Source: Trichomonas vaginalis G3 (taxonomy: Eukaryota > Parabasalia > Trichomonadida > Trichomonadidae). Taken from it: 64,000 nt of DNA. Below, one piece after another: positions 35,432-47,424 of this stretch; the stretch's first letter is position 1, and each line of letters begins with the position of its first letter. The translations under genes were made by a program, and so were the position numbers. The notes beneath the pieces were generated by a model, which made no database searches, was not told where the DNA came from, and saw nothing but the letters and a program-made list of their open reading frames with translations. The stretch is from NCBI RefSeq assembly GCF_026262505.1, contig NC_067204.1, positions 25,451,300-25,515,299 on the forward strand, given 5' to 3'.

Positions 35432-37795
35432 CTATAATGCTGAAAGTAATTTTTGGATTTCACTGCTCGCATTTGAAAAATGCGGTGACAAAGAAATCCT
35501 TTTCGCTTTTGCGCGTAACGATTCGTGATTACGTGCAGCCAAATATAGGAATTTCGCTGAGAATTCAACGGGAAGATTCTCTGCATTTTCAATTTTGTTG
35601 AGAACATAAGCGGCGGAAGTATAAGATCTTATGCCCTTGAGAAGGACATTTTGGGCTGTTTCCAATCTCCACATCTTTCCGCAATAATGGAGAAACCTGG
35701 GTTCGAAATCTTCGCAAAAAGAAGCACAAATAAGAAATAAATCTCTTATGGAAGGCCTCTGAGAGTTTACAAAATATAAATAGTGGTCATGAGGAATTCT
35801 TTGACAAATTCGAAGTGTCAAAGCTAATTTTAATGATATCTCAATTATTTCATCGTCTTTTCGGTTTAGAAGTACAATAACTTTTTCTGTTATTCGATCT
35901 ATGTACTCTTGTCTTATTTCTTTGATGGAATAAAGAGCATTCATCGTTAAAACCAAATCTTTTTGAGTTTTAGCAGAAAGAAAGGCTTCTTCAGGGAACC
36001 CTTGTCTGCATGCTAAAATTAGTATTGATGTATCCTGTTCTGGTGATTTTGTTGGCAGTTTTTCTAAGAATTTTTCTATTAAATCTTTTTGTAAGGTTTT
36101 AACAGGAAATTTCCTTACAATATCAACTAAATCATCAAAAAGCGGTGATCTGAGAAGAAAATTAATCATTATACTGAGTAATTCAGAATTTGAATTTAAA
36201 TTTTCTTTGAAAATTTTAAAAACAGACTCTGAAACACTCATTGGCATTTTTGACTTCTCAAACATCTTCACAAATTGCTCAAAAGTCATCTCTTTTTTTG
36301 AATAATTTTCAATTGCCTTTAACCAATCAGCAGCAACGTAAATAGGGTTCGCTTTGCATCTCTCGATATGGCTACGTAATTTTTCGATGTCGCATCCATC
36401 AAAAAAGTATTCACAAGTTTCAAATAATTCAATAATTTCGGAAAAAGTTGGTCTTTGTTGGGGATCCTGAGCCCAACATTTTTCCATTAGGCTTTTCATC
36501 TTCTTGGGTGTTCGACTTGGCAGTATTGGCCTAGCCTGCTGTTCAATAATTGCCTTTCTCATCTCATTTGGGTCGTGGAACTGATTAAATGGCCGATCAC
36601 ATATGAGAATCTCGGCCAACATGATACCGTATGCATAAACATCTATTTTTGATGATATCTTACCGTTTGTTAATAGTTCAGGAGCCATCCATTGCATTGT
36701 TCCGACGGCTTGGGCCTTAACTGTCTCTGTAGCAGCTCCATTTCTTGATAATCCGAAGTCGCAGATCTTTATTTTAAGGTCTTCGTCAAGTAAAATGTTC
36801 AAAGACTTCAAATCTCGGTGAATTATCTCATTTGAATGGAGATACTGCATTCCTCGAGCGATATCGTAAGTGGCAATGGTGTTCTGGGTGGCGTCAAGAC
36901 GGTGTTTGAACGTTAAATCCTCGTATAATGAGCCATTTGGCATGTAATCCGTAATAATGCAGAAAGGAGACTTGGCTGTGGCACCTACGAAGCCTACAAT
37001 GCAAGGATGAGGGATCTCTGCAAGTCTGGAGAACACAGAAACCTCGCGTTGGTAGATTTGGAACCTTGCCGTATTAAATGAGGATAAAGAGAACTTTTTG
37101 ATTGCAACGAGTTTGTTGGTTCGATTGTTTATACCTTTAAAAACAACTCCTGTGATTCCGAAGCCGATTTCCTCTTGAAAAACGAAATCTTTGATATTGA
37201 CCTTGAAATGAGAATATTGTTTTGGAATTGGTGCAAAATCTTGCTCTGTAAGTTCTATTTTTGAGTTTTGTTCCGCTAGTTTTGCAGAAATTTCAGTAAT
37301 TCTCGTTTGAAGCGTTGAAATTAATTTTGAATCAGGCTGAGACTCTACATTGTATGACGAAAATGATGAAGCGATTGCCTTAAGGTCATATGTGTTGTAT
37401 TTAATTAAATCCTCTGATTGTGAATCAAAAAATTGATCTGCTTCTGGATAAATAACTGAACAAAGAGATTCAATTTCATCGAACATGTCTTGTATGTAAT
37501 TGTAACAAAAGTTGCATGATTGATCTAATACATTGAATGTCCAAGTATCAAGTTTATATTTTTCAAGGATTTCGCTAAATTTTTTAAGAACGTCAATAAT
37601 TTTTAAAACTACGTCCTTCTCCTCTTCTGATATTTCATCTTTTTCGCTTTGCGCAAACTTAAAATTGTAAAATTTTTTTAATTGATATATTACATACTCA
37701 AATTTACGTCTATGAGCCGCAGTTTGAGTAGCTATACCATTTAGTGCAATGATGGCACGAAAAAGTCTGCCGTATAATGCGGCTCTGGGCGGCAT
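35432..37795 (-). CDS. TKL-family protein kinase with N-terminal helical and C-terminal ARM-like regions
   Basis: A 787-residue protein. An N-terminal region of about 190 residues is helical. The kinase domain spans about residues 203 to 470: glycine loop GFGITGVVFKG, VAIKKF lysine, IHRDLKSLNILLD catalytic loop, DFGLS, APELL and a DVYAYGIMLAE-type helix. The HRDLKxxNxL form and overall pattern place it in the tyrosine-kinase-like group (Ser/Thr specificity likely). The C-terminal 300 residues are helical, repeat-like. All core catalytic residues are present. This architecture is common in trichomonads. Confidence 0.85.
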   Translation of the reverse strand: MPPRAALYGRLFRAIIALNGIATQTAAHRRKFEYVIYQLKKFYNFKFAQSEKDEISEEEKDVVLKIIDVLKKFSEILEKYKLDTWTFNVLDQSCNFCYNYIQDMFDEIESLCSVIYPEADQFFDSQSEDLIKYNTYDLKAIASSFSSYNVESQPDSKLISTLQTRITEISAKLAEQNSKIELTEQDFAPIPKQYSHFKVNIKDFVFQEEIGFGITGVVFKGINNRTNKLVAIKKFSLSSFNTARFQIYQREVSVFSRLAEIPHPCIVGFVGATAKSPFCIITDYMPNGSLYEDLTFKHRLDATQNTIATYDIARGMQYLHSNEIIHRDLKSLNILLDEDLKIKICDFGLSRNGAATETVKAQAVGTMQWMAPELLTNGKISSKIDVYAYGIMLAEILICDRPFNQFHDPNEMRKAIIEQQARPILPSRTPKKMKSLMEKCWAQDPQQRPTFSEIIELFETCEYFFDGCDIEKLRSHIERCKANPIYVAADWLKAIENYSKKEMTFEQFVKMFEKSKMPMSVSESVFKIFKENLNSNSELLSIMINFLLRSPLFDDLVDIVRKFPVKTLQKDLIEKFLEKLPTKSPEQDTSILILACRQGFPEEAFLSAKTQKDLVLTMNALYSIKEIRQEYIDRITEKVIVLLNRKDDEIIEISLKLALTLRICQRIPHDHYLYFVNSQRPSIRDLFLICASFCEDFEPRFLHYCGKMWRLETAQNVLLKGIRSYTSAAYVLNKIENAENLPVEFSAKFLYLAARNHESLRAKAKRISLSPHFSNASSEIQKLLSAL

Positions 37796-38996
37796 TCAAT
37801 TTCGAGAAATCAAAAATCTAATCACATGTCACATTTTAAGGCAAAATCTTGATGTAAAATTATCCACACCTACAGTTTTCCTTCCTTGGCTGTTGAAAAA
37901 CATATTCTTCATTAAGAGAGGAACTAGTATGCGAAGAATCGCAAAAAAATATTTCGAAATGATTGAGATAATCCTTGTAAAAAATTAATTGGTTGATTTA
38001 CTAGTTTCATACACATATGTCAGCTATTTAGTGTGTTTACAGTTTTAATTTTGACTTGTTCATAGTATTTGAAAGATATAAGATTATTCGAACAAGTTCA
38101 CGTGTTATAAAGCATCTATCTAGTAAAATCCACTATAGGTGTGTTTGTGTATTTTTGGTAGGCAATGCAAATTTAGAAAAATACAACTATCCAAGAATTC
38201 GATATGAAATTGATCGAAATTGGAAGAATTATCTTGCTTTTTCTCATGAAATATGAATTATTTGAAGGAGAAAATAATAATACTATAAGTATTTCCTTCA
38301 AATATAGAATATAAAAATATGATATATATCAAAAAAAGCGCCTTGTGTGCTAAATGAAGCATAAAATCAAATGTTATCGACTGGTGAGACGCATCCATAT
38401 CTTGGATATTGTTCAACACAAACCTTGAAATTCCAAAAAAAATTCAAAAATTCAAAAATGAATTTTAAAAATACAAATTTTAACTTGAAAAACTTAAAAC
38501 GAAAAAATTTTGGAATTGTTGTTATACTTTATAATTGATTCTTTCCTAAAGCAACTCAATGTTCTAGTAAAATAACTCGAAAATATTGAAAGATATTTTA
38601 TTACAATAATAACTAGGCTATTAACGTAATTGTATTATGAATATACTCATGGGTGATTACGAAGATTGACTTATTTTATGAAAACTTTAAAATAACAAAT
38701 AATTTCTAATATTTCCATTAATTGAATGATTGTACAAATGAATAGTCACAAAATGACTTTCTGTAATAGTTTGCCCATTAATAACCTACTCGAATAAGCT
38801 TCAACGCTCTGTCATAACTCAGAAATCAACTAATTTTCATTCATAAACTCAACATATCATATGTAAATCACAACATACAGATAGATATGATGATTCTAAG
38901 TGTTGTTTGAAAAAAAAAGTAAAAAAAAGTTAAATTAGCAAAAACAGCGGCAGTGGGGTGTTTATTAGGCACCCATGGGTTCTAATCGAACTCAAA
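37796..38996. other. AT-rich intergenic region, 1.2 kb
   Basis: Between a divergent kinase gene and the 3' end of the Myb gene. Short open frames (for example 38056..38256) have no family resemblance. I see no inverted termini, RNA gene or repeat. Confidence 0.5.
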
Positions 38997-39749
38997 TTAG
39001 AGATCAAAATCGAACCCAAGAAGATCTGGTTGGAGATCTTGTTCAACATACTCTGGTGAGGAGTATGTGAGTGGGAAATCGTCGAAACCATTATCGATAG
39101 TTTCAACGGTTAAAGGGGTAAATGTTTGTTCGGTAGGATATATTGGTTCTGAAGGGAGATTGGTAAGATCTGTAATTGGACCTAAAATCTCAACCTTTGG
39201 CTGTTCTTCTACCTTAGCAGCCTTGACAGCCTTTTCTGTAATCTGAATGGATGTTGAAACATCGCCAGCAGCAATGCGACGCTTGAGGGCTGAATTCCAG
39301 CGGTTCTTGACAGCATTATCTGTACGGCCTGGTAAGAACTCTGCAATTTTAGCCCATTTGTTGCCTAATTCCTTTTGCTTCTGGATGATCAAGTCGTCCT
39401 CATCTGGAGTCCAAGAAGTCTTTCTGAGGTTTGGATCCAAGCTGTTGTGCCATCTCTCGCGGCACTGCTTGCCGATACGGCCTGAGATTGTCTCGGCTAA
39501 CTTTGTCCAGCTTGTAGGTCCGTGAACCTTAACCCACTCGATGACTTTCTCGTCTTCTTCACGTGTCCAGCTTCCGTTGACAATACTTGTAGCTGTAACG
39601 TTTTCAATTCCAGTGATTTTCGAAAGATCAAGCAAAACGGAATCATCTGTGACTTTGAGGGTCTTTATGCTGAGGCAGATGCTTCGTGAGCGTGCTCGCG
39701 TTGGGGCGAGTGGCTCTTTAAATGTGTGAGTAGTTTGCGTCGCTTCCAT
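38997..39749 (-). CDS. R2R3 Myb-like DNA-binding protein
   Basis: A 250-residue protein. Two Myb repeats occupy residues about 57 to 162: [20 protein letters not shown] with [26 protein letters not shown], then [15 protein letters not shown] with [24 protein letters not shown]. The regularly spaced tryptophans are in place. Trichomonad Myb proteins regulate promoters and iron-responsive genes. The acidic, P, T-rich C-terminus could be an activation region. TCATTC, fitting the initiator consensus, lies about 10 nt before the ATG. Confidence 0.92.
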   Translation of the reverse strand: MEATQTTHTFKEPLAPTRARSRSICLSIKTLKVTDDSVLLDLSKITGIENVTATSIVNGSWTREEDEKVIEWVKVHGPTSWTKLAETISGRIGKQCRERWHNSLDPNLRKTSWTPDEDDLIIQKQKELGNKWAKIAEFLPGRTDNAVKNRWNSALKRRIAAGDVSTSIQITEKAVKAAKVEEQPKVEILGPITDLTNLPSEPIYPTEQTFTPLTVETIDNGFDDFPLTYSSPEYVEQDLQPDLLGFDFDL

Positions 39750-41490
39750 TATGAAGAATGATTAATTTTTTTTTGATCTCGTTAGAAATCATTTCAATGT
39801 AAAAAAAATTTTGATGGTTTGGAGATCTATACATATACGTTATTATTTTGGATTTAAATTTTTCGAAAAAAAGCATTCTCGTTACGAAGTCATTTTATGA
39901 AGATGTAAACTTCCACTAGTTATTTTCAAAAATATGAATCAACTATCCTAATACCATAATTAGTCTCCAATTTTTTGATAATGCCCTCAGAAAAACTAAA
40001 TCTTCGTTTTTTCAGCAGAACTTTTGTGAGAAGACCCTGCAAAAAGCACGTTATGTAAAAAGCATTATCTCCTATAAAATAGCTTGCAAATAAAATATTA
40101 AACACATGTAAAAAACAGATAAAATTTCGTTGCTATTTCTATCGTATTGATCAATATCATTTTTATTGCATAATGTTTAACAACTTGGCCTAGAATTTAA
40201 ATATGACAATGATGATCGTTGAATTAACTTTTGTACATGAAATTATTAAAAATTGCAACGCACAATGGCACTAATATAGAAGATTGAATTAAAAACATAA
40301 TGACTTTCAAATGCCATAGAAATGCCATGTTTTATGATAGTATTTTTGGATTTCATAACATTCCTATAACAATTCTGCTTGACTCGTTAATATAAAAAAG
40401 GTGTACTATAAACATGTAGAATTATTGACCAGAGATTAGACATTGCAACGGTCTATGTCCTCTCAATTTTTCATTAGTTTGTCAAAAGGTGACTTAATTC
40501 TCAATTTCTTTTCACTTTTGGAATCGAAATAGTTCATATAAACTCATCTATATGGCTAGTGTTCCTTGAAATAAAGGCCTTTATATTCCTGAGCCGGTAA
40601 ATTAAATTGACGACTAAAGTGAATTGTTTCAATCTAAGGGAAAACAATTCAATATTTTAAAGTTCCGATAATATAACAAAAAGCCATGAATCAAAACCTT
40701 TCGATAGAATCGCTTCAATCAGAGGACTCTATTGTGAAATTTTGAACGAAAGAGTTATGAAAGAGTCATTCTGCTTAATAATTAATAATCTTATATCATT
40801 AGAGAAAAATGTTCCATATTACATGATAGAAGGTAATGAATTTTGTCAGTTTATATGACTTTGTATGGTAGAGGTGCCAACATAGATATTACAAATCTTC
40901 CCATAATGTCCACTAAGAAAAAGATAATAGTTTCTTTATGACCAATGATATCATAAGATAATTCAATGACTTTGTCAACTCAAAGCTTTACTTCAGTTAT
41001 AACCAATTGATTTTCACTATGAAGAATATATTTTAGATAATTGCCAATTATTACAGTATTGCCAAATGACTTTTGTTCAAAGAATTAAGAACCTCATTCA
41101 GAAATTCTATTCTTTTGAGTGTTTTTTCATTATTAACCATTATTTACTCAATATACATGTTAAATTAGGTACAAATCAATCATAAGATAAACAAGAAAGT
41201 CCCAAAAATACTCTTCTTTCTTGAATCTCAAAAATTTATGAGTTGAAAGAGAGTCTTATTAATTATTTTTAAGGGTTTCTTAGATATCTAAAATATGCAA
41301 ATGGAATCACAAATCAATTTGCAATATTGAATACTATACAAAGCATTTGAGGACAATGGCAATGTAAAGTTTTGAATTTCGACACATGATAATTTCATAT
41401 AAGAGATCATGCAACAATTCAGATTTACACATTAATTTGGATAAATGATCTGATAAATTTGAAAGAAACTCATAGAAAAAATTCTTTATC
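39750..41490. other. Gene-poor intergenic region with a coding-like scrap
   Basis: 1.7 kb of A/T-rich DNA. Around 40691..40858 one plus frame reads as plausible protein (GLYCEILNERVMKESFCLII) ending in TGA, and the minus strand at about 41040..41145 has a short MVNNEKTLKR frame. Both look like decayed gene scraps that I cannot assign. No inverted-repeat element was found. Confidence 0.4.
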
Positions 41491-42429
41491 ATGAGTGAGA
41501 AATTCCGAACATTGCCAAACTTCATAAGAAAACATTTCAATAGCGATCAATGGGAATCACTTGATGATATAGAACGTAATTACTATTTAACTTATCTATC
41601 AAATCCAAATCATTTCTTTTTTCGTTCATCATTTCTTGAACAAACACCATTAAAAGGAGAATTTAACAATGAAGAAATAGAAAGATTCAATGATAGATTA
41701 AAATATTTTAGAGAAACATTAAAAATACAGAGAATTCCCTGGGGATATTTTTCGGCCCCTTTAATCGGAAGAGCAGGCTATCAATGCGCCATGTATTATC
41801 GCGAATTACTCATTTCTAAAGCACATGAACCCGATTTAAACTATCCATTTACTCCTAATGGATATCCACAATTTATATTCGAGGAAGATGTAACTCTGCT
41901 TCGAGAAGCATCAGATGCTTTAGAGCATGAAATATACAATTTAGTTATAGAAAATAAAAAGAAAGCTGATTGGAATAAATACAAACAAATTCCGAAAAAA
42001 TACATGATTCAGAATACAAGATATGACTATACTCAAGCTGTTCAACCGAAAATAAGTAGAAAATCACCAAAGTCTTCCAAAGATAATAATACTAACAAAG
42101 AATCAAAAGAAACTAATACAGAATCCAGTAAAGATGGAAGTTCTACTGGACAAACAGCAGAAGCAGATACACAAACACCAGATTCAAAAGAAACAGAAGA
42201 TAAAAATAATCCAATTCCAGATTTTATTGACCCGATCACAAAACAACCTATTAAAAATCCCATGCTTGATATCAATGGCTTCGTAATGGGAAAAGAAAGC
42301 TGGGAGAAGTGTTTTGCTGATCCGAGTATTGCACCATGTGAAATGTCAGTTACATGTGTGCAGGATCTTATTGCATTGACAAATGATAATTTTGAATCAA
42401 TGAAAGCATTTATTATTAATTTGTCATGA
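41491..42429 (+). CDS. SANT/Myb-like and U-box-like protein
   Basis: A 312-residue protein. Residues about 80 to 115 (RIPWGYFSAPLIGRAGYQCAMYYREL, given here only in part as WGYFSAPLIGRAGYQC) resemble the third helix of a SANT/Myb repeat. A low-complexity S, T, N, K linker follows (residues 190 to 240). The C-terminus, PITKQPIKNPMLDINGFVMG with a following Trp, has the hydrophobic pattern of a U-box without metal ligands. The gene could link ubiquitin transfer and DNA or chromatin binding. The domain calls are weak matches by eye. Confidence 0.5.
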   Translation: MSEKFRTLPNFIRKHFNSDQWESLDDIERNYYLTYLSNPNHFFFRSSFLEQTPLKGEFNNEEIERFNDRLKYFRETLKIQRIPWGYFSAPLIGRAGYQCAMYYRELLISKAHEPDLNYPFTPNGYPQFIFEEDVTLLREASDALEHEIYNLVIENKKKADWNKYKQIPKKYMIQNTRYDYTQAVQPKISRKSPKSSKDNNTNKESKETNTESSKDGSSTGQTAEADTQTPDSKETEDKNNPIPDFIDPITKQPIKNPMLDINGFVMGKESWEKCFADPSIAPCEMSVTCVQDLIALTNDNFESMKAFIINLS

Positions 42430-42826
42430 ATTTCACTTTCATTGTTTAAAAGTAAATGTTGTTGTTTAATTGTTTTGATAAAGTCCAACCTTATAACTTT
42501 TTGGCGCCCGATTTATATTGAGGATGGAACTCTTCGAGGGAGATGTTTTCATATTTTAGTAAAGGAATAAAAACCTTTGCGATTTAATTTGCATCGACTT
42601 GTTTAACTGCTCTACTAAAGGTGATTTCAATCATATTTTCATCAACCATAGATTTGTTTATTTGGCTGCTTGTCAAATAAAGTCCCCTCAGAAAATTGAA
42701 TGAAAAATAAGAAGTAAAATCCGAATTATTTCCTCAACTAAGCGTAATATGAAATATCGTACATTTACAAAATTGAGAACTGAAATGCGTTTGATATCCC
42801 CTTTCTAATATTTTGAACAATTTATA
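42430..42826. other. AT-rich intergenic region
   Basis: 3' flank of the preceding gene; no gene, repeat or RNA signal is seen before the inverted-repeat element that starts at 42827. Confidence 0.5.
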
Positions 42827-43896
42827 TAAGGGTTTCGTTTTGCTAAAATTGTCACTTTTATAGCATATTTGTTTTTGGATGTTTTGCGAAACCAAAAAAA
42901 AAAAAAAAAAAAAAAAACTATGATATACAATGTGTGTGTAAAGAAAATACTTTATTTACTAGTTAAAAAATCATTTGGTATTGATCAAGTTATTTTTTCT
43001 GGATAAGATATTATATGGATAATTGGATAGAAAATACAATTATATAATCTTGTACCTGGTTTAATTAAGCTAATTGTCATCAGAAACTTGTAATTTTTAT
43101 GAATTTCAGATTTTCTTTTCATTACTGCTTTTCTTAATAGGTCAAGTTCTTATTTACGTTATAAAGTATGATATTTACAAATATCAAGTTATCATGTTTT
43201 TTGAGAAATTATGAGAAACAAACAAAAATGAAAAAGATAGGAATAGCAATGAATAGTGATGTGGGTATAGAAAATGTAAGAGATATGAATGCAAAGCAAT
43301 CAGTATTTAGGACATTGACCATAGATTTCGAAAAAAAAATGCTGCATATTGAGCGAAAACTATGATTATATTATAAGGCTGTCATTTAAAGCATAATGAA
43401 GCTATTCCCTTTTCATTTTAATCGAATAAGATAGTAAAGATTTTTGAATTAGCTAGAAACTGATGAGATGTTTTCACAAATCAGATTTTTAATCTCTATA
43501 ATGCATAATTCACTCAATATCTCAATTTTGATATTGCGAGATATTTTTGCTATCGGTTTCGCAATTTTGACACAATAGCAAGAGGGTTCTATAAGCATTA
43601 TTATCAACGTAGAATATGAATATCATATCAGAAAATGTCGCAAATCTGACATTTACCCGACCAAATAGCAAAAATAATTGAATACTTTTCGCGAAAACTT
43701 TAAAAATCGATAAAAATATGAAATATAGATATTAAAGAGACTTTTTATATAATATTCATAAAGATTTTCCAAAAATATGATACCGCAAAATTAAAAAAGT
43801 GACGTCTTGAGTGGAGTCAAAGGTCGAAATTGCTAGCTAAATGTTTTTTTAGCGAAATTGCGTATTGTACGTTTTTTTCGCAAAACGAAACCCTTA
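42827..43896. mobile_element. TIR element with TAAGGGTTTCGTTTTGC ends, 1.07 kb
   Basis: TAAGGGTTTCGTTTTGC (42827..42843) is matched perfectly in reverse at 43880..43896. The interior carries an A25 tract (42894..42918), a TGTCACTTTT motif and a small unassigned ORF (43168..43365), but no transposase. Size and the TAAGGGT start match the elements at 34159 and 61807. Confidence 0.68.
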
Positions 43897-44080
43897 ATTT
43901 ATATTAATTGCTCTTTCCAAATTCTAATTTTTCCCATTGTAAATCACATCGGGGTTTAACACTTCACAAAAGTTTCATGGAAAATCCCGAGCCAAATTTT
44001 TAATTATTCTTATTAAACTTCTCATTACACAAACAAATTTTCATTAACCGTTAAATCCTGAAAAATTAACAATTTCTCGA

Positions 44081-46168
44081 ATGAGTTCGAAGCACCACTC
44101 TAAAACCAAAAAAGAGGCAGCTTCAGCGCCCAAAGCCGAGGCAAAGCCAACCGCTCCAGCTATTGTTGATCCTACAATTCAACCATCTCAAGTTTCTATA
44201 AATAGTGTCGATCAACCCGTTATTGATTACAAGCGTTTCGTCAAATCTCAAAAAGAAGCTATAGAAAACGACTCTCTCGAAGCTCTTGGCTTATTCCAAG
44301 AATCACCAGCTTTAGTTGCCGGAAGAGTTGTCCTTGAAGTTATTGATAATCCTAGTTTCGATGAGATGGCAGCATCTTCATCACCCGCTGTCACAGATTT
44401 CCTTCAATTCCTCAGAACAAAAGTTCCAAATAAAGCAATGAATACTATCGCGACTACTTATTTACCATGCATTCCGAAACCACATCTTTACATGGAAGCA
44501 TTTGTTCATCTCCTTCTCAGAATGGCCAACGAGTCATCAGATCCAACAAAATTCATGCGTTGGCTCTGCATGAACTTCCCACCAACGAAATGGGCCAAGA
44601 AGCAAACATCCACAAATACAAAGCTCCTTGCCATGGGTCTCTGCAGTGTGGAAAACCACGGAAACAAGGCTTTATGGATTGCTCTTGATAATGATTCGAT
44701 TATTCATGTTTACAAACAAGTTGGCGAAGAAATCGAAGCTATTATCGAAGAAAAGTGCACAAGATTCAACGTAGAAGACAAGAAAGTTGCTGCTTATGGC
44801 ATCAGCGGCGATGTTCTTCTTCGTTTCATTCCAATCGACTCGAAACTTACACAGGCATGGGCCGTTTCATTCGATAAGAAGCATGCATCATTCCCAATGT
44901 TCATGACATCATTTGACAAGGCAATTCCACCGCTAATCATGAAAGCTTACAATGATGCCATTACAGCTCACGATGGCCACATGGTTCGTGCTTTCCTTGG
45001 CAAGGATGTTTGCAACAACCATCCAATGCTTGCCAAATCCTTACTTACTCTCTTCATGCATGATCAATCAGTTCATACTCTTCTTGCAACGATCATTGGT
45101 TCTAGTTTTGCAAAGCCCAAGATCGACATTACATTCTTACTTTCATCCGTACCATTTATTCCTCATCTTTACAAAGCATTCATCCAAAGATTCGCCACAA
45201 ACTACGTTACAGACTTTCTCCGCAAGTTGATCGTCTACATCGACTCTTCCGATGATCTTAACATCGAAAAGATGGACATGGTCAACGCTGAGAAGGCAGA
45301 AAAAGTATTTTTCACTTCACTTAAGTATATCATGGACACATCCTCACTATTTTCGAACGAAATACGTCATCTTGTATCCTACATCAGATACTTCTCCGCG
45401 ATTAGGTTCAACAAGATGTCATTTACCTACTTTAACATTGCAGATTTTATCGGCATCAGATTTATCTGCGGTGTCCTCGAGAACCCAACCCAATACATTC
45501 CAGACTTGACCCTCTCCAAGCCAGACAATGTCTGCGGCATCTGCAGGCTCCTCAGAATCGCATTTAAGCTCGGCCAAATGTGCGGACCATACGAAAAGTT
45601 CGCCAGCTGGAACAACAGACTCAACAACCATGTCTACCCGAAGTTAATGCACTTCATGTACTCCATTGGCGATATGGGCAAGCGCGAGCCGAAATACGAA
45701 ATTCCATCAGACCAAGAATTCGCCGAAGCCCTCAATTTCTTGATGAAAGAGCTTGCAGAGAAGCACAAACCATTCATGAAGGAGCTTGACCTCATCAAGA
45801 AGTCATCAATCCCTTATCCAGGACTTCTTGGATTTAATTTCGCCACAGCACTTTGCAGATACTTCGAACACTTCTACGACAACGCTGTAGTTGAAGAGCC
45901 TAAACACGAGGAAGAGAAGAAGGAAGAACACGAAGAACAGAAAGATGAAGAATATTCTTATTCATCATCTGAATCTGAGAAGAAAGAAAAGGAAGATGAA
46001 AAGGAAGAAGAGAAACATGATGAAAATGTGGAAAATCATGAGGAAGAAAAGAAGGAAGAAGAAAATCATGATAGCGAAAAGAAGGAAGAAGAAAAGAATG
46101 AAGAGGAAAAGAATGATGAGGCAGAAGAAAAGAAAGAAGATAATGTTAAATCTGAAAATGACATATAA
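44081..46168 (+). CDS. RasGAP-like protein with acidic Lys/Glu tail
   Basis: A 695-residue protein. A basic, A, P-rich N-terminus is followed by an all-helical body (residues 60 to 610). The segment ADFIGIRFICGVLENPTQY then DNVCGICRLLRIAFKLGQM recalls the RasGAP FLFLRFINPAI motif and the helix after it, and an earlier stretch has FLRKLIVYIDSSDD. It is therefore a plausible but divergent GTPase-activating protein; the arginine finger is not obvious. The last 85 residues are E, K, D, H low complexity. TCATTA 40 nt upstream could be the initiator. Confidence 0.55.
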   Translation: MSSKHHSKTKKEAASAPKAEAKPTAPAIVDPTIQPSQVSINSVDQPVIDYKRFVKSQKEAIENDSLEALGLFQESPALVAGRVVLEVIDNPSFDEMAASSSPAVTDFLQFLRTKVPNKAMNTIATTYLPCIPKPHLYMEAFVHLLLRMANESSDPTKFMRWLCMNFPPTKWAKKQTSTNTKLLAMGLCSVENHGNKALWIALDNDSIIHVYKQVGEEIEAIIEEKCTRFNVEDKKVAAYGISGDVLLRFIPIDSKLTQAWAVSFDKKHASFPMFMTSFDKAIPPLIMKAYNDAITAHDGHMVRAFLGKDVCNNHPMLAKSLLTLFMHDQSVHTLLATIIGSSFAKPKIDITFLLSSVPFIPHLYKAFIQRFATNYVTDFLRKLIVYIDSSDDLNIEKMDMVNAEKAEKVFFTSLKYIMDTSSLFSNEIRHLVSYIRYFSAIRFNKMSFTYFNIADFIGIRFICGVLENPTQYIPDLTLSKPDNVCGICRLLRIAFKLGQMCGPYEKFASWNNRLNNHVYPKLMHFMYSIGDMGKREPKYEIPSDQEFAEALNFLMKELAEKHKPFMKELDLIKKSSIPYPGLLGFNFATALCRYFEHFYDNAVVEEPKHEEEKKEEHEEQKDEEYSYSSSESEKKEKEDEKEEEKHDENVENHEEEKKEEENHDSEKKEEEKNEEEKNDEAEEKKEDNVKSENDI

Positions 46169-46427
46169 AATAATAAAAAAAATTTTCATTATTTTTATTT
46201 AAAATACCTCAAATTTTTACTTTTTCAATTTCCCTGAGATCAAAAATTTGATTATAACTGAGTCAGATTTTAGCATTTGTTCATCATAGTATTACCATTA
46301 TAAAGGTTCTTTGATATCCTATACTTCCATATCAGTGTTGGTCTCTATTGTATTTCAAATAGATCTATAATTTGAAAAAAATTCTCCATATTGAGTTGCA
46401 AAAGTAAAAAATTGAAGTATTTACTTA

Positions 46428-46604
46428 TTTTAAGGGTGCACTTACCACTTTCTGACATGCTATCATAATATCAACATATCTTTATTTTAATAACAAAAAG
46501 GTATAAAAGTCATATGAAGTACTATGTTGGGATTTATAATAACTTTTTATCATAGCGTCAAAAAATTGAGAGATTGTCAGAAAGTGGTAAGTGCACCCTT
46601 AAAA
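46428..46604. mobile_element. 177-bp MITE with perfect 30-bp inverted repeats
   Basis: The left end TTTTAAGGGTGCACTTACCA plus CTTTCTGACA (46428..46457) is repeated perfectly in reverse at 46575..46604. The interior is 117 bp of A/T-rich sequence. The TTAAGGGTGCAC tip is the same as that of the element at 34159..35206, so it is probably an internally deleted relative. Confidence 0.85.
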
Positions 46605-47424
46605 ACAAAAAATGAATCTTCAAATTAAAAATTTTGGAAAATTGTATAATTTGATAATTCTCGGAATTAATACAAACACACTTTTTAATAAGATTTTGTA
46701 TCGAGATTTCGATAATTCTTTTTTAAAATATTTTATTTATTATAATTTTGCATTATTTCAAAAAATTATCTTCCTTCCATAGTACATTGATTTTGATAAT
46801 TGTCTGGATGAATTTATATCTAGAATATATTTCAATTTTAAAATATGCAAAATGAACAGTATTGTTGTTAAACAATGCATCAGATCAGTTAAACAATGCA
46901 TTATGAAAACATTTGTCACACAAAAATATATTGATATTTATTTATTTTTTAAAAATTAAACTTGATTACAAACTTAGGCCATGAAATCAAACGTTGATCA
47001 ATTAGTAAGAATATAAATTTTTGGTCGACCATCCAAATATGGTTTGAATGTGGTTTGTTCCAACATTTCACATCAAATCATTCAAAACCAATTTGATAAT
47101 ACCGTTTCAATACAATAAATTTTGAAAAAAATTAGACAAAATCAATCGTATTAAATAATAGGGCATAATAAACATGTCTCTTTTAATTCTAATAAAAAAC
47201 TATTTGGAAGAAATCTTGACTTATCAAAAAAAAAGTGAAAAATATTATAAAAAATTATTTAGATTCCATTGCCCAATTCATTTCATAACCGTTGCAATTA
47301 AATCTCATACAAAAAATATTGAGAAGTTTCAAAAAAGAATCACTAAGAAAATCACACATCTTATAATATTTTACTTTTCAATTGAATTGAAATAAGTATT
47401 GAAAAAAAAAGTAATTATTCTTTT
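46605..47424. other. AT-rich intergenic region
   Basis: A 5' flank of the glycosyltransferase-like gene. The frame at 47174..47395 is K, I-rich, with no family resemblance. I see nothing else that can be supported. Confidence 0.5.
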
